Shown here: in pieces, positions 1 to 7,297 of the stretch | Layout: each line of letters opens with the position of its first letter | Position numbering within the stretch: position 1 is the stretch's first letter | Assembly (NCBI GenBank): GCA_021810735.1 | Contig: JAJZIF010000142.1 | Coordinates: forward strand, 1-8,355 | Length of the DNA stretch: 8,355 bases | Direction: 5' to 3' | Origin: Acidobacteriota bacterium | GTDB taxonomy: Bacteria > Acidobacteriota > Terriglobia > Terriglobales > Acidobacteriaceae | Program-made: the position numbers and the translations under genes | Notes under the pieces: model-generated | The model's database searches: none | What the model was told of the DNA's origin: nothing | What the model saw: only the letters and a program-made list of their open reading frames with translations

Positions 1-1
1 C

Positions 2-268
2 AATAATCTGAACGCCCAGGACATCCAGCCGCTCATTCCAGCCGCTCGGGTTCTGCAGATGCCGTTTCAGGAGTTCCTGTTCTACTTGCAGACGACGCAT
101 CGACAGGTCGCCCAGGTGTATCGCTTCGAAAAACGGGGTGGGTTCGAGGGCCATGGATCGGCGGCATCGCGCAGCTTCACCGCGGAACGACTGGCTGCGG
201 GCGTCACCATGTTGCGCGACATGATCTACACCGCCTGGGTCGAAAGCGCGCAATCCGTGACGGACTGA
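2..268 (+). CDS. C-terminal fragment of a possible zinc-dependent phospholipase C-like / S1-P1 nuclease-like protein
   Basis: The frame is open from the left edge and ends at TGA 266-268, giving 88 residues, so the gene is cut at its 5' end and the first ATG seen (59) is internal. The fragment is mostly helical and contains LVL/MPFQEFLFYLQTTH, then VYRFEKRGGF, then FTAERLAAGVTMLRDMIYTAW. The order 'helix with Y-L-x-x-T-H, Y-x-x-E-K-x-G-x-F, aerLaaGatmLrdmiytAW' resembles the C-terminal end of acidobacterial proteins annotated as zinc-dependent phospholipase C or S1/P1 nuclease-like. In that family the metal ligands lie mostly upstream, outside this window, so activity cannot be judged. The assignment is from memory of family style, not from a search. 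That the frame is coding is more certain than its name. It is followed by an intergenic repeat and by dgt in convergent orientation. Confidence 0.6.
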   Translation, partial: NNLNAQDIQPLIPAARVLQMPFQEFLFYLQTTHRQVAQVYRFEKRGGFEGHGSAASRSFTAERLAAGVTMLRDMIYTAWVESAQSVTD

Positions 269-313
269 CGCGAGCCTCCTAGAGCGGATTTACAGATACT
301 GCGATCAAAATGG

Positions 314-450
314 AAGGAGTCATTCTGAGCGAAGCGAAGAATCCAGAGGGCGACGGCGGCAATGACCAGGCGCATATCATCTGGATTCTTCACTCCGCTG
401 CGCGGAGCCTGCCCTGAGCGTAGCCGAAGGGTTCAGAATGACTCCCTTTC
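314..450. repeat. Nested palindromic intergenic repeat (REP/MITE-like)
   Basis: Two perfect inverted repeats are nested here. The outer pair is GGAGTCATTCTGA at 316-328 and TCAGAATGACTCC at 433-445 (13 of 13). The inner pair is GAAGAATCCAG at 336-346 and CTGGATTCTTC at 381-391 (11 of 11). Inside the right half are two further hairpins: CTCCGC-TGC-GCGGAG at 393-407 (6-bp stem, 3-base loop) and CCCT...AGGG at 412-431 around GAGCGTAGCCGA. A short open frame (362-568) crosses the element, but its translation simply follows the repeat and is not credible. The element lies between the ends of two convergent genes, so in RNA it could fold on either strand and act as a bidirectional terminator. CCCTGAGCGTAGCCGAAGGG-type words are, to my knowledge, dispersed in intergenic DNA of several soil bacteria. 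Mobility is an inference. No transposase or clear target duplication was seen. Confidence 0.75.
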
Positions 451-521
451 ACAAATAACTACACCTACTGTCAATCCGCTCTATCGTCGGCAAGTCAGCG
501 GAAAAATTTCTTCCACACGAA

Positions 522-1667
522 TTATTTTTTTCGCGATGCCTGTACGTGCCCCCACTGCTCAGAAATGAAATGGTCCGTCATTCCGGCAATGTAGTCGGCA
601 ATCACGCGCGGAGCGCCCTCGCTGGCGATTTGCGTTTCGTGATGCATGGGCAGTTCCAGCGGATGCCGTATCCAGTGTTGAAACAGTCCCGCGATGATTT
701 CCTCGGCCAGCGCATGGTCCCGTTCCAGGTAGTGCGCGTGGTAGAGCTCCTGTAAAAGATACTGCTTGGCCTGATGGCGGCGCTGCTCCATCTCTTCAGA
801 AAACGCCGCGAGCCTGCGTCCGGCATGGCGGACCGCGACGAGAGAATCGATTTCACCTTCCATTACCCTGCGATGTGTGTTTACTACCAGGTCGTTGACC
901 AAAGCATTGAGCATTCGCTTGAGCGCTTCATGGAACAGCAGTTTGGGAGCGGTGTCCGGATATCGAATCTCCATCTTCCGATAAAATTCCTCAAACAACG
1001 AGACATTGCGGCACAGATCTCCCGGCGAGAGAATTTCCGCTTCCACGCCATCGTCCATATCCGCGGTCAGATAGGCGATTTCATCGGCCAGGTCGATCAG
1101 TTGGGCTTCCAGCGGAGGCAGTTCATCCAGCAGATAAGCCCGCAGCTCAGGATGCTCCGCGAGTGAATAGTCGCGCGAGTGCTTGATAATGCCTTCTCGC
1201 ACCGCCAATGTCAGGTTAAGTCCGCGAAACCCAGCATAGCGTTGCTCGAAATATTCCACAATGCGAAGCGCGTGCAGATTATGGTCGAAGTGAAGGCCAT
1301 ACTGCTGCAGTTGACGATCGAGCGCCTGTTCCCCGGCGTGGCCAAAGGGAGGATGCCCAATGTCATGCACCAGCGCCAGCGTTTCCGCCAGGTCCTCGTT
1401 CAAATCCAACGCTGCGGCAGCCGTGCGAGCGATCTGGGTGACTTCAATGGTGTGGGTCAAGCGGCTGCGGAAGTGGTCGGAGTCGCGGTGGGTGAATACT
1501 TGCGTCTTGCCAGCCAGCCGTCGAAAGGCACGCGCATGGATCACGCGGTCGCGATCGCGCTGGAATGCCGAACGATATGCGTGAGGGGTTTCCTTGTGCT
1601 CCCGCGCGGCGAGCGGATCGGCGGCGTCTCCGACGACAGCACAGAAACTGAGTGAGGTGGCCTGCAT
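522..1667 (-). CDS. dgt: Deoxyguanosinetriphosphate triphosphohydrolase-like protein (HD domain)
   Basis: The 381-residue cytosolic protein belongs to the HD-domain dNTP triphosphohydrolases, which split dGTP (or other dNTPs) into deoxynucleoside plus triphosphate and so help to tune dNTP pools. Visible landmarks are the N-terminal FQRDRDRVIHARAFRRLAGKTQVF (about 35-58), typical of this family; the HD metal site H72 (in RLTHTIEV), H101-D102 (in LVHDIGHPPFGHAGE) and D195 (in LIDLADEIAYLTADMDDG); and FDHNLHALRIVE (127-138). All expected metal ligands are present. The length fits the shorter dGTPase-like class rather than the roughly 500-residue E. coli Dgt. The stop is TAA at 522-524. The ATG at 1667 has no clear Shine-Dalgarno site. 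It begins 19 bases after the TPR gene stop, so co-transcription and possibly translational coupling are likely. Substrate preference cannot be told from sequence. The neighbourhood gives no reason to see it as a phage-defence gene. Confidence 0.93.
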   Translation of the reverse strand: MQATSLSFCAVVGDAADPLAAREHKETPHAYRSAFQRDRDRVIHARAFRRLAGKTQVFTHRDSDHFRSRLTHTIEVTQIARTAAAALDLNEDLAETLALVHDIGHPPFGHAGEQALDRQLQQYGLHFDHNLHALRIVEYFEQRYAGFRGLNLTLAVREGIIKHSRDYSLAEHPELRAYLLDELPPLEAQLIDLADEIAYLTADMDDGVEAEILSPGDLCRNVSLFEEFYRKMEIRYPDTAPKLLFHEALKRMLNALVNDLVVNTHRRVMEGEIDSLVAVRHAGRRLAAFSEEMEQRRHQAKQYLLQELYHAHYLERDHALAEEIIAGLFQHWIRHPLELPMHHETQIASEGAPRVIADYIAGMTDHFISEQWGHVQASRKK

Positions 1668-1686
1668 GAGAGGGTAAGCGGTGCTC

Positions 1687-3888
1687 TCACTCGTGCGGAA
1701 CGGATGCGTGAGTCTCTTCCTTGGCCAGCTTGACCTTGGCTTTATCCAGCCGCTTGCGCACCTTGTTTACATCGGATTGCTCGGCGTCTGCCGGGGCGGA
1801 GTCCGCGTAATTCGCAAGCGAGCTTTCCCATTGTGCGACTGCCTGCTGCAGGTGGCCGGTTGAAGCGTATACCTCGCCGAGATGGTCATGGACAGTCGGA
1901 TCCTTCGGCATCAACGCGATCGCCTTTTGCAGCGTCTGCTCGGCAAGTTCGTATTGGCCGAGCTTGTAACGTACCCACCCCAGCGAATCCAGGTAGGCTC
2001 CATTTTCGGGGTCCAGCTTGACCGCATGTTGCACCAGTTGCAGCGCTTCATTCAGCTTTTGATCGTGATCCGCCAGCATGTATCCCAAATAGTTCAGCGT
2101 CAAAGCATTGTCTGGGTCCAAAGCCAGCGCCTGCCGAAATTGTTGTTCGGCCGCGTCGATGTGCTTCTGCCTTTCCTCCAGCGCCCCGCGAAGAAAATAG
2201 TTCAGGCTCATGTCTTGCTTGGAGGCGCCAAGTTTTTGCGCCTGATCGATCGCCAACGAAGCATCTTTCCACTTATGCAGGCGGGTGTAAATCTGCGTCA
2301 GGGTGAGCCAGACGACGCGATCCTGTTTGGTGCCATTCAACTGGGCCTTGGCGAGCGCAATCCCTTCTTTCGCTTTACCGGTATCGACCAGTTGCCCGGC
2401 GAGCGTGAGTTGCAGGTCAACGTTCTTCGGAAGCGCCTGCACGGCCTGCTCTGCGGCGATGGTCGCCTGCGGCAGCATCTTGGCGTCACGATAGGCATCC
2501 ACTTCGCCCTGGTATCCCCGCTCGGCATCGTTCCCGCCCAGCGCAATCATTTCCTTATAGACGCCAATGGCCTGCTCGGTCTTGTTCTGGTTGCGGTATA
2601 CGCTGGCCAGACGATCGAGAAAAATTGCGCGATTGTTTTTTTCGTCGGGGGTGTACTGCTGACTGACATGGCGAGTGCTGTCCGCCAGCTGTTGCAGAAT
2701 CTCAGCCGCCTGGTTGAGATGGCCCTGGGCCTCGTTCATCAGAGCCTCGTTATACAGCACCTCAGCTGAGTCGGGATTGAGCGTCTTGGCGTGGTCCAGT
2801 GCAGCCTCGGCTTGTTTCCAGTGTCCCTGCGCGCGTTCCAACTCCGCAATCCTGAGAAAGGAGTGGACATCTTCCGGATCCTGCGCGGCGATACCCTGAT
2901 AAATCTTCAGCGCGGCATCGGCTTGACCATCGCCGAGCAAATCTTCAGCCAAGCCGCGCTGCGCATCCAGGCTGTTCGGCTGGAGGTTGAGTGCGCCCTG
3001 ATATGCCGCAATCGCTAGCTTCACATTGCCTGCTTGATCGTAAGCCGCGCCCAAAGCCAAATCGATTTTGAAAGTGCGCTCATCCTCCGGAACGCTCTGC
3101 AGCACGCCGATGGCTTGCGGCAGGTTGTTCTGCTCCCCATACAGGCGCGCCAGATTCAGCACCACATCTTCCGCATTCGGGTCGACTTTGCGCGCTGCCT
3201 CAAACTGCGCCTTTGCGTTCGCTGTATCGTGTTTCAGCGTGAACAGTTGACCGAGCAGCAGGTGATCTTCCACGCTGTTGGGCTGCAACTGGACAATTTT
3301 CTGGAATTCTTGAATTGCGAGATCCAGCATGGGACCCGGTTGCTGGCCGTTTTCAGTGTCGCCCAGCGACCGCAGGTAGACGCGCCCCAGCAGTTTGTGC
3401 GCCTCCAGGTCGTCGGGATGGTCCTTGAGTATTCTTTGCGCGGTTTCAATGGCCTCGCGGATGCGCCCCAGCTTGAAATACGTGTCGGCAAGAGTGTTCT
3501 GCAAGAACACCGAGTCAGGATCCTGCACCAGGGCCAGCTTGTACTGTTCAATGGCCTGCACGGCCAGCTCAGGGCGTCCAGACTCTTCGGCGGAGTCTTC
3601 GTACAGATGGCCGAGAGCGAAATGATAGTAGGATTGGGAGCGTTTGCCGGTCTCGCCAACCGGCTGCGGGGATGTTGCACTCCCAGTCTGCGGAACGGCG
3701 CTTTCCGCGCTATTCGGTGGAGTAGTATCGATTCCCGAGGAAGCGCCGCCGGGGTGCGTCGTTCCAGGAACGGAGCCGGTTTGACCAACCGCAGCTGCCG
3801 AAAACGCAACCACCGCTCCGAGCGCAAGTGCTATTTGCCATCTCCACGGAGAAAGGGGTTCCTCGCCGGCGACACGAACCTTCGTCAT
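1687..3888 (-). CDS. Exported tetratricopeptide-repeat protein
   Basis: The 733-residue protein is built almost entirely of TPR helices and probably acts outside the cytoplasmic membrane as a scaffold. The N-terminus is a Sec-type signal peptide: charged start, W15-R16-W17, a hydrophobic stretch at about 18-34, and a plausible cleavage after A33-V34-G35. No lipobox cysteine is present. A Gly/Ser/Thr/Pro-rich linker (about 36-80) leads into about 17 TPR or TPR-like units from residue 87 to 694. The clearest are 134-160, 210-240, 277-306, 310-340, 344-374, 564-594, 598-629, 633-663 and 668-694. The segment LNYLGYMLAD...LDSLGWVRYKLGQYELAEQTLQKAIALMPKDPTVHDHLGEVY is the most conserved-looking part and resembles a TPR family common in Acidobacteria and Deltaproteobacteria. 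A Lys/Glu-rich tail (709-726) follows. The start is ATG 3888 with a weak AGG about 12 bases upstream. The partner is unknown. The gene lies 143 bases after purH and 19 bases before dgt. Confidence 0.88.
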   Translation of the reverse strand: MTKVRVAGEEPLSPWRWQIALALGAVVAFSAAAVGQTGSVPGTTHPGGASSGIDTTPPNSAESAVPQTGSATSPQPVGETGKRSQSYYHFALGHLYEDSAEESGRPELAVQAIEQYKLALVQDPDSVFLQNTLADTYFKLGRIREAIETAQRILKDHPDDLEAHKLLGRVYLRSLGDTENGQQPGPMLDLAIQEFQKIVQLQPNSVEDHLLLGQLFTLKHDTANAKAQFEAARKVDPNAEDVVLNLARLYGEQNNLPQAIGVLQSVPEDERTFKIDLALGAAYDQAGNVKLAIAAYQGALNLQPNSLDAQRGLAEDLLGDGQADAALKIYQGIAAQDPEDVHSFLRIAELERAQGHWKQAEAALDHAKTLNPDSAEVLYNEALMNEAQGHLNQAAEILQQLADSTRHVSQQYTPDEKNNRAIFLDRLASVYRNQNKTEQAIGVYKEMIALGGNDAERGYQGEVDAYRDAKMLPQATIAAEQAVQALPKNVDLQLTLAGQLVDTGKAKEGIALAKAQLNGTKQDRVVWLTLTQIYTRLHKWKDASLAIDQAQKLGASKQDMSLNYFLRGALEERQKHIDAAEQQFRQALALDPDNALTLNYLGYMLADHDQKLNEALQLVQHAVKLDPENGAYLDSLGWVRYKLGQYELAEQTLQKAIALMPKDPTVHDHLGEVYASTGHLQQAVAQWESSLANYADSAPADAEQSDVNKVRKRLDKAKVKLAKEETHASVPHE

Positions 3889-4031
3889 TTAAAACGCTAC
3901 CTCGCACCCTGTGCCGCGTCGTATTCGCGCGGAGATAGAGCAATTGAGCCCCTTTTACTTGATTGTACGCTGGATTGTACGCCGAAGCATGTCGTGGGGG
4001 CGGGAAAATCGAGCCTTCTATCAGGAAGAAC
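3889..4031 (-). promoter_or_regulatory. Probable TPR-dgt promoter region with tandem GATTGTACGC repeat
   Basis: The 143-base gap between purH and the TPR gene holds a direct repeat, GATTGTACGC at 3961-3970 and again at 3973-3982 (10 of 10, 12-base period). Read on the minus strand, each copy contains TACAAT (3962-3967 and 3974-3979), which matches 5 of 6 positions of the sigma-70 -10 box, 74-91 bases upstream of the TPR ATG. No convincing -35 box was found at 16-18 bases from either copy, so this is a candidate only. The repeat could instead be an operator for a dimeric regulator. No strong terminator for purH was seen. A short CTTC...GAAG stem near 4014-4027 is too weak to count. Confidence 0.35.
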
Positions 4032-5606
4032 CTAGTGCCGGAAATGCCTCATTCCAGTAAAGACCATGGCGGCGTTCAGTCGGTCCGCTGCAGCAATGAC
4101 TTCAGAGTCTCGTACCGATCCGCCCGGTTGGATTACCGCCGTAGCGCCTGCTTCTAGTACGACTTCCAGGCCGTCTGGAAACGGAAAAAAGGCATCTGAC
4201 GCAGCCACGCAGCCGGCCAGCGGCAAAATAGCTTTCATGGCGCCAAATTTCGCCGCATCTACCCGGCTCATCTGACCTGCGCCAACGCTCAATACCTGGC
4301 CGTTGCGCGCATAGACGATTGCGTTCGACTTGACGTGTTTGGCAACTCGCCAGGCAAACAGCAACGCCGCGATCTCGTCCAGCGTGGGCTGGCGTTTGGT
4401 GACAATTTTCAGCGCGTCGGCTTCGATGTGGCCGCGGTCCGCATCCTGTAATAACAGTCCGCCGGAAATTTGCTTCAGTACGCGGGTGGTCTCTGCCGGC
4501 TCCACCTCGACCAGCCGCAGATTCTTTTTGGCGGCAAAAATCTCTTTCGCTTCTGTGCTGAATTTGGGCGCGACAATCGCCTCGACGAACAACTTCACGA
4601 TCTCGGCGGCGGCCTCCCCGTCTACTTCGCGATTGATGCCAATCACCGATCCAAACGCCGAAATTGGATCGGAAGCCAGCGCCTTGCGATATGCCTCCGC
4701 AATGCTACCGGCTGTGGCAGCGCCGCATGGGTTGGTATGCTTGATAATCGCTACGGCTGGCTCACTGAACTCCTGTGCCAACTCCCAGCATGCATCCAGA
4801 TCGACTAGATTGTTGTAGCTCAGCTCCTTGCCCTGGAGTTGGCGCAGCCCGGCAATGCCCGTCCCGCTGCCATCGGCATACAAGGCCGCTCGCTGGTGTG
4901 GATTCTCTCCGTACCGCAGCGACATGATCTGTGAATGGCCTAGGCGCAGAGTGTCGGGAAAGGGCGCATCCGTTGCCTTTGGAAATGACAGAGACGCGCC
5001 TGCATCCGGCAACTCTGGCAAGGCTTCCAGCGCGTTCGCGATTGCCAGGTCATACGTCGCAGTCAGCGCAAACGCTTTACGCGCCAGCCGCCAGCGCGTC
5101 TCTCGGCTGAGCTTCCCCCCATTCGCTCGCATTTCCTCACTCAGCCCCGCGTAATCTTCCGGCGAGGTGACGACGGCAACATCCTCAAAGTTCTTCGCCG
5201 CCGAGCGCACCATGGATGGGCCGCCGATATCGATGTTCTCAATCATTTCCGCAAAGCGCACGCCGGGTTTGCGCAGCGTTGTCTCAAAGGCATACAGATT
5301 CACCACCACCATGTCGATAGGCTGAATTCCATGCGTTGCCACGGCCTGTTGGTGTTCCGCGTTGGAGCGAATATAGAGGATGCCGCCATGGACCTTGGGG
5401 TGCAGCGTCTTGACCCGCCCGTCGAGCATTTCAGGGAAACCGGTCAGATCTGAAATATCCTGTACCGTCAGGCCCGCTTCCCGCAGTGCGCGGGCCGTTC
5501 CACCGGTGGAAACAAGCTCGACGCCATGTTGCGCCAACACCCGCGCGAACTCGACCAGGCTGGATTTATCTGTGACGCTTAACAAGGCACGACGAATGGG
5601 CTTCAT
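4032..5606 (-). CDS. purH: Bifunctional AICAR formyltransferase / IMP cyclohydrolase
   Basis: PurH carries out the last two steps of de novo purine synthesis in the cytosol: formyl transfer from 10-formyl-tetrahydrofolate to AICAR, then ring closure of FAICAR to IMP. The 524-residue length is typical. The N-terminal MGS-like IMP cyclohydrolase domain (about 1-140) has [11 protein letters not shown] (31-41), [12 protein letters not shown] (64-75) with K66, Y105 in VVNLYAFE, D126 in [10 protein letters not shown] and K138, which line up with residues used by known cyclohydrolases. The AICAR transformylase part has [15 protein letters not shown] (229-243), [14 protein letters not shown] (259-272), the catalytic K289-H290 in [18 protein letters not shown] (424-431), [10 protein letters not shown] (442-451), [10 protein letters not shown] (470-479) and QPGGSVRD (493-500). 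Nothing is missing. The start is ATG 5606, with GGAG 13 bases upstream on the minus strand, somewhat far. The stop is TAG. No other pur gene is in the window. The identification is very secure. Confidence 0.98.
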   Translation of the reverse strand: MKPIRRALLSVTDKSSLVEFARVLAQHGVELVSTGGTARALREAGLTVQDISDLTGFPEMLDGRVKTLHPKVHGGILYIRSNAEHQQAVATHGIQPIDMVVVNLYAFETTLRKPGVRFAEMIENIDIGGPSMVRSAAKNFEDVAVVTSPEDYAGLSEEMRANGGKLSRETRWRLARKAFALTATYDLAIANALEALPELPDAGASLSFPKATDAPFPDTLRLGHSQIMSLRYGENPHQRAALYADGSGTGIAGLRQLQGKELSYNNLVDLDACWELAQEFSEPAVAIIKHTNPCGAATAGSIAEAYRKALASDPISAFGSVIGINREVDGEAAAEIVKLFVEAIVAPKFSTEAKEIFAAKKNLRLVEVEPAETTRVLKQISGGLLLQDADRGHIEADALKIVTKRQPTLDEIAALLFAWRVAKHVKSNAIVYARNGQVLSVGAGQMSRVDAAKFGAMKAILPLAGCVAASDAFFPFPDGLEVVLEAGATAVIQPGGSVRDSEVIAAADRLNAAMVFTGMRHFRH

Positions 5607-5830
5607 ACGATCCGCACTTCTCCACTAGGGGGATGGATTCAAACTTAAGTCTAATGCATCTGCCAGCTTGGGTTGCGGAGCGGCGGCGCGCCCGATACCG
5701 CACAGATTTCATCGAGAACAGCAAATCGTTGTTTGTGTTCTGCCGTTTCGCTCAGTAGCCTGTAGAAGAGAGCGCACGATTATCAGGATGGGAGTTCGAT
5801 CTGATCAACAGGAACGACAGACAGAATGAC
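5607..5830. other. Divergent intergenic region between purH and the rhomboid gene
   Basis: About 200 bases separate two divergent genes, so promoters for both must lie here. On the minus strand TAGACT (4 of 6 to a -10 box) occurs shortly upstream of purH, but no matching -35 box is present. A purine riboswitch or long leader hairpin was looked for by eye and not recognised. Near the right end, GGATGGGAG at 5786-5794 is the only good ribosome-binding candidate on the plus strand and matters for the start of the rhomboid gene. A 13-codon frame starting at ATG 5788 ends at a TGA just before the rhomboid frame. Confidence 0.4.
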
Positions 5831-6691
5831 TTGGGCGGTCGCCGGCCGGAGATCCTGCCTCCAGCGTCTCAGGAGTTAGCGCGCGATCACGCCGATCTGA
5901 ATGATCGCTCCGACTACGATCTGCGTTCCGGATATTACACGCAGGCTCCTCCTCCGTCGCAGACTCGCTCGCGGTTTCTAACCGGCTGGGCCTACGCCCC
6001 GGCGACCTACGTTCTGGTTGGCATCAGCTGTGTCGTATATCTGGCGATGGTCCTCAGCGGGGTTTCCTGGTGGGACCCGACCGCGGAGCAGATTCTCCAT
6101 TGGGGCGCGAACCGTGGTGTGAATGAAATCCTCTATGGACAGTGGTGGCGGCTGCTTACGGCGACTTTCGTTCATGTGGGCATCGTCCACATTGGCACCA
6201 ACATGTGGTGCCTTTGGAACCTGGGGCTGCTGGGCGAGCCGCTATTGGGGCCGTTCGGCATCTTCGCGGTTTACATTCTGACCGGCGTCGCCGGAAATTT
6301 ACTGAGTACAGCCGTGAACCCGGGCATCGTTGGCGCTGGTGCTTCCGGTGCTGTCTTCGGGATTGCCGGTGTCCTTATACTGTTGCTGAACTCGCCGCAT
6401 CTCCCCTTTCCACGTGCCGAGTTGCGCCGACTGCGGCGCAGCGTCATTTATTTTGCCGCCATCAATCTGGTCATTGGCGCTTCCACCCTGCTGTATGCGG
6501 GGGGTATCAAGATTGACAACATGGCCCACCTGGGAGGATTTCTCTCCGGACTGGCCATGGGCGTCCCGCTGGCACCTTTGCTCGGCACCGGACGGGAGCC
6601 CTATTTCCAACGCCAGCGACTCGTATTTTCTGCGGTCGCCGGGATTCTTGTCTTGTTCGGCTATGGGGTTTTTCGCTTCTGGAAGGTCTAG
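5831..6691 (+). CDS. Rhomboid-family intramembrane serine protease
   Basis: Rhomboids cleave transmembrane substrates within the membrane, using a Ser-His dyad. With M1 at 5831 the product has 286 residues: a soluble N-terminus with a proline patch (APPPSQ, 39-44), then about six membrane segments (roughly 57-77, 108-130, 140-162, 168-187, 204-224 and 230-250) and a further hydrophobic helix at 264-282. The loop-1 motif GQWWRLLTATFVH (103-115), HIGTN (120-124), the catalytic S172 in GAGASGAVFG and H233 in NMAHLGGFLSGLAMG are all present, so it should be active. No ATG exists in frame before residue 73, which is inside the first membrane helix. The frame is open back to a TAG at 5756-5758. TTG 5831 lacks a good ribosome site, whereas CTG 5801 sits 6 bases after GGGAG and may be the true start. 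The substrate is unknown. The gene faces the XRE regulator tail to tail. Confidence 0.92.
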   Translation: MGGRRPEILPPASQELARDHADLNDRSDYDLRSGYYTQAPPPSQTRSRFLTGWAYAPATYVLVGISCVVYLAMVLSGVSWWDPTAEQILHWGANRGVNEILYGQWWRLLTATFVHVGIVHIGTNMWCLWNLGLLGEPLLGPFGIFAVYILTGVAGNLLSTAVNPGIVGAGASGAVFGIAGVLILLLNSPHLPFPRAELRRLRRSVIYFAAINLVIGASTLLYAGGIKIDNMAHLGGFLSGLAMGVPLAPLLGTGREPYFQRQRLVFSAVAGILVLFGYGVFRFWKV

Positions 6692-6703
6692 ACATGCGTG
6701 AGT

Positions 6704-6720
6704 CCCGCAGTACGAGCGGG
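6704..6720. terminator. Small stem-loop between convergent genes, possible terminator
   Basis: CCCGC at 6704-6708 pairs with GCGGG at 6716-6720 across a 7-base loop, 13 bases after the rhomboid stop and 38 bases from the regulator stop on the other strand. The stem is short and is followed only by TCTT, so intrinsic termination would be weak. Its position between converging genes is the main argument. Confidence 0.25.
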
Positions 6721-6757
6721 TCTTCAGGTCATTCGACCGTTGCGGCAAACGACCGCG

Positions 6758-7114
6758 CTAGTTCTTATCGGCCCCGGCAAACTTCTTTACCATCGCCAGT
6801 AGCAATCTTCGATCGCTTTCATTCAGATTGGCGGCGTAGCGCCGGATCTGCGTTAAAAAGCGCAATTCATCCTCGCTGAATCGCTGCGTCGGCATCTCAT
6901 AACTCAGCGCATTTTCGGCGAAGAAATGCGCCATCGGGACGTCCAGCGCACTGGCAATTTTGTGCAATGTGTCCAGCGATGGCACCGTGTGTCCGTTCTC
7001 CACGCGCGATAAATAGCAGCGCAACAGGCCTGTCCTTTTTTCAATGTCCCCTTGCGACATGCCTTTCTGCAAACGCACGCCGCGAATTGTAGTGCCGATA
7101 TTCAATGCTTCCAT
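6758..7114 (-). CDS. XRE/Cro-type helix-turn-helix transcriptional regulator
   Basis: The 118-residue protein has one HTH_3 (Cro/C1-type) domain at about residues 7-63: IRGVRLQKGMSQGDIEKRTGLLRCYLSRVENGHTVPSLDTLHKIASALDVP. The S20-Q21 turn and the RVENG motif (37-41) are hallmarks. The C-terminal part (about 80-116, SEDELRFLTQIRRYAANLNESDRRLLLAMVKKFA) looks like a short helical dimerisation region. Start choice: the frame extends back to a TTG at 7159, but ATG 7114 has GAGG about 6 bases upstream on the minus strand and gives a product that begins just before the HTH, as in similar acidobacterial regulators. ATG 7114 is therefore preferred. The stop is TAG. It is convergent with the rhomboid gene and divergent from the TolC-family gene. 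Small single-domain XRE proteins often bind their own promoters, and a palindrome lies 84-97 bases upstream of this start. No ligand domain is present. Confidence 0.88.
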   Translation of the reverse strand: MEALNIGTTIRGVRLQKGMSQGDIEKRTGLLRCYLSRVENGHTVPSLDTLHKIASALDVPMAHFFAENALSYEMPTQRFSEDELRFLTQIRRYAANLNESDRRLLLAMVKKFAGADKN

Positions 7115-7197
7115 AATGGCCTCGTATGTCCCGTTTTGAGCGGAAGACCTTCTCTTCAAATGCGCGCGCCACGAGCTTGTGTTTTGGAAATCAGCAG

Positions 7198-7211
7198 TAA
7201 CTATGTAGTTA
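7198..7211. promoter_or_regulatory. Perfect palindrome TAACTA-TG-TAGTTA, candidate operator
   Basis: Six-base half sites TAACTA and TAGTTA are exact reverse complements around a TG spacer. The left end of this operator-like element overlaps the expected -10 position of a minus-strand promoter whose -35 candidate is TTGCCA at 7230-7235 (18-base gap to the palindrome). Size and symmetry fit a dimeric HTH regulator such as the adjacent XRE protein, suggesting autoregulation and perhaps control of the divergent TolC gene. That the regulator binds here is an inference. Confidence 0.4.
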
Positions 7212-7269
7212 ACATGCGGGTCGGTAGCTTGGCAAGGAAATTATGTTTCGAAGGCGACCGGCGCCTGCA

Positions 7270-7297
7270 CGGCTCTTCCACTCCACGGAAGATACCG
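7270..7297. other. Intergenic stem-loop upstream of the TolC-family gene
   Basis: TCTTCC at 7274-7279 pairs with GGAAGA at 7287-7292 around a 7-base loop, extended by CGG (7270-7272) with CCG (7295-7297) across a small internal loop. It has no T-run on the plus strand, so it does not look like an intrinsic terminator. It could be a leader structure if the TolC-gene transcript starts upstream, or be chance. Confidence 0.3.

Noticed and set aside
362..568. Small plus-strand frame of 68 codons crossing the palindrome and the dgt 3' end
   Set aside because: Its sequence is dictated by the repeat, it overlaps dgt antisense, and it has no ribosome site or recognisable domain.
522..1667. dGTPase-like gene as part of a phage-defence system
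   Set aside because: Some dNTPases do deplete nucleotides in defence, but here the gene sits with purH and a TPR gene, with no nuclease, toxin, integrase or phage remnant nearby. A housekeeping role is simpler.
4014..4027. Short CTTC...GAAG stem just after the purH stop as a terminator
   Set aside because: A four-base stem without an adjacent U-run is too weak to be called.
3034..4035. Long plus-strand open frame (333 codons) opposite the TPR gene, and a similar one of 295 codons at 1882-2769
   Set aside because: Both are antisense to a clear TPR coding frame. Their translations show no domain or signal, and long mirror frames are common opposite GC-rich genes with regular repeats.
5791..5812. 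Apparent palindrome around GATCTGATC upstream of the rhomboid gene
   Set aside because: The two halves align only with gaps, so symmetry is not better than expected from two nearby GATC words.
7115..7159. Fifteen-residue N-terminal extension of the XRE regulator from TTG 7159
   Set aside because: TTG 7159 has no ribosome site, whereas ATG 7114 has GAGG at good spacing and starts the product just before the HTH domain.
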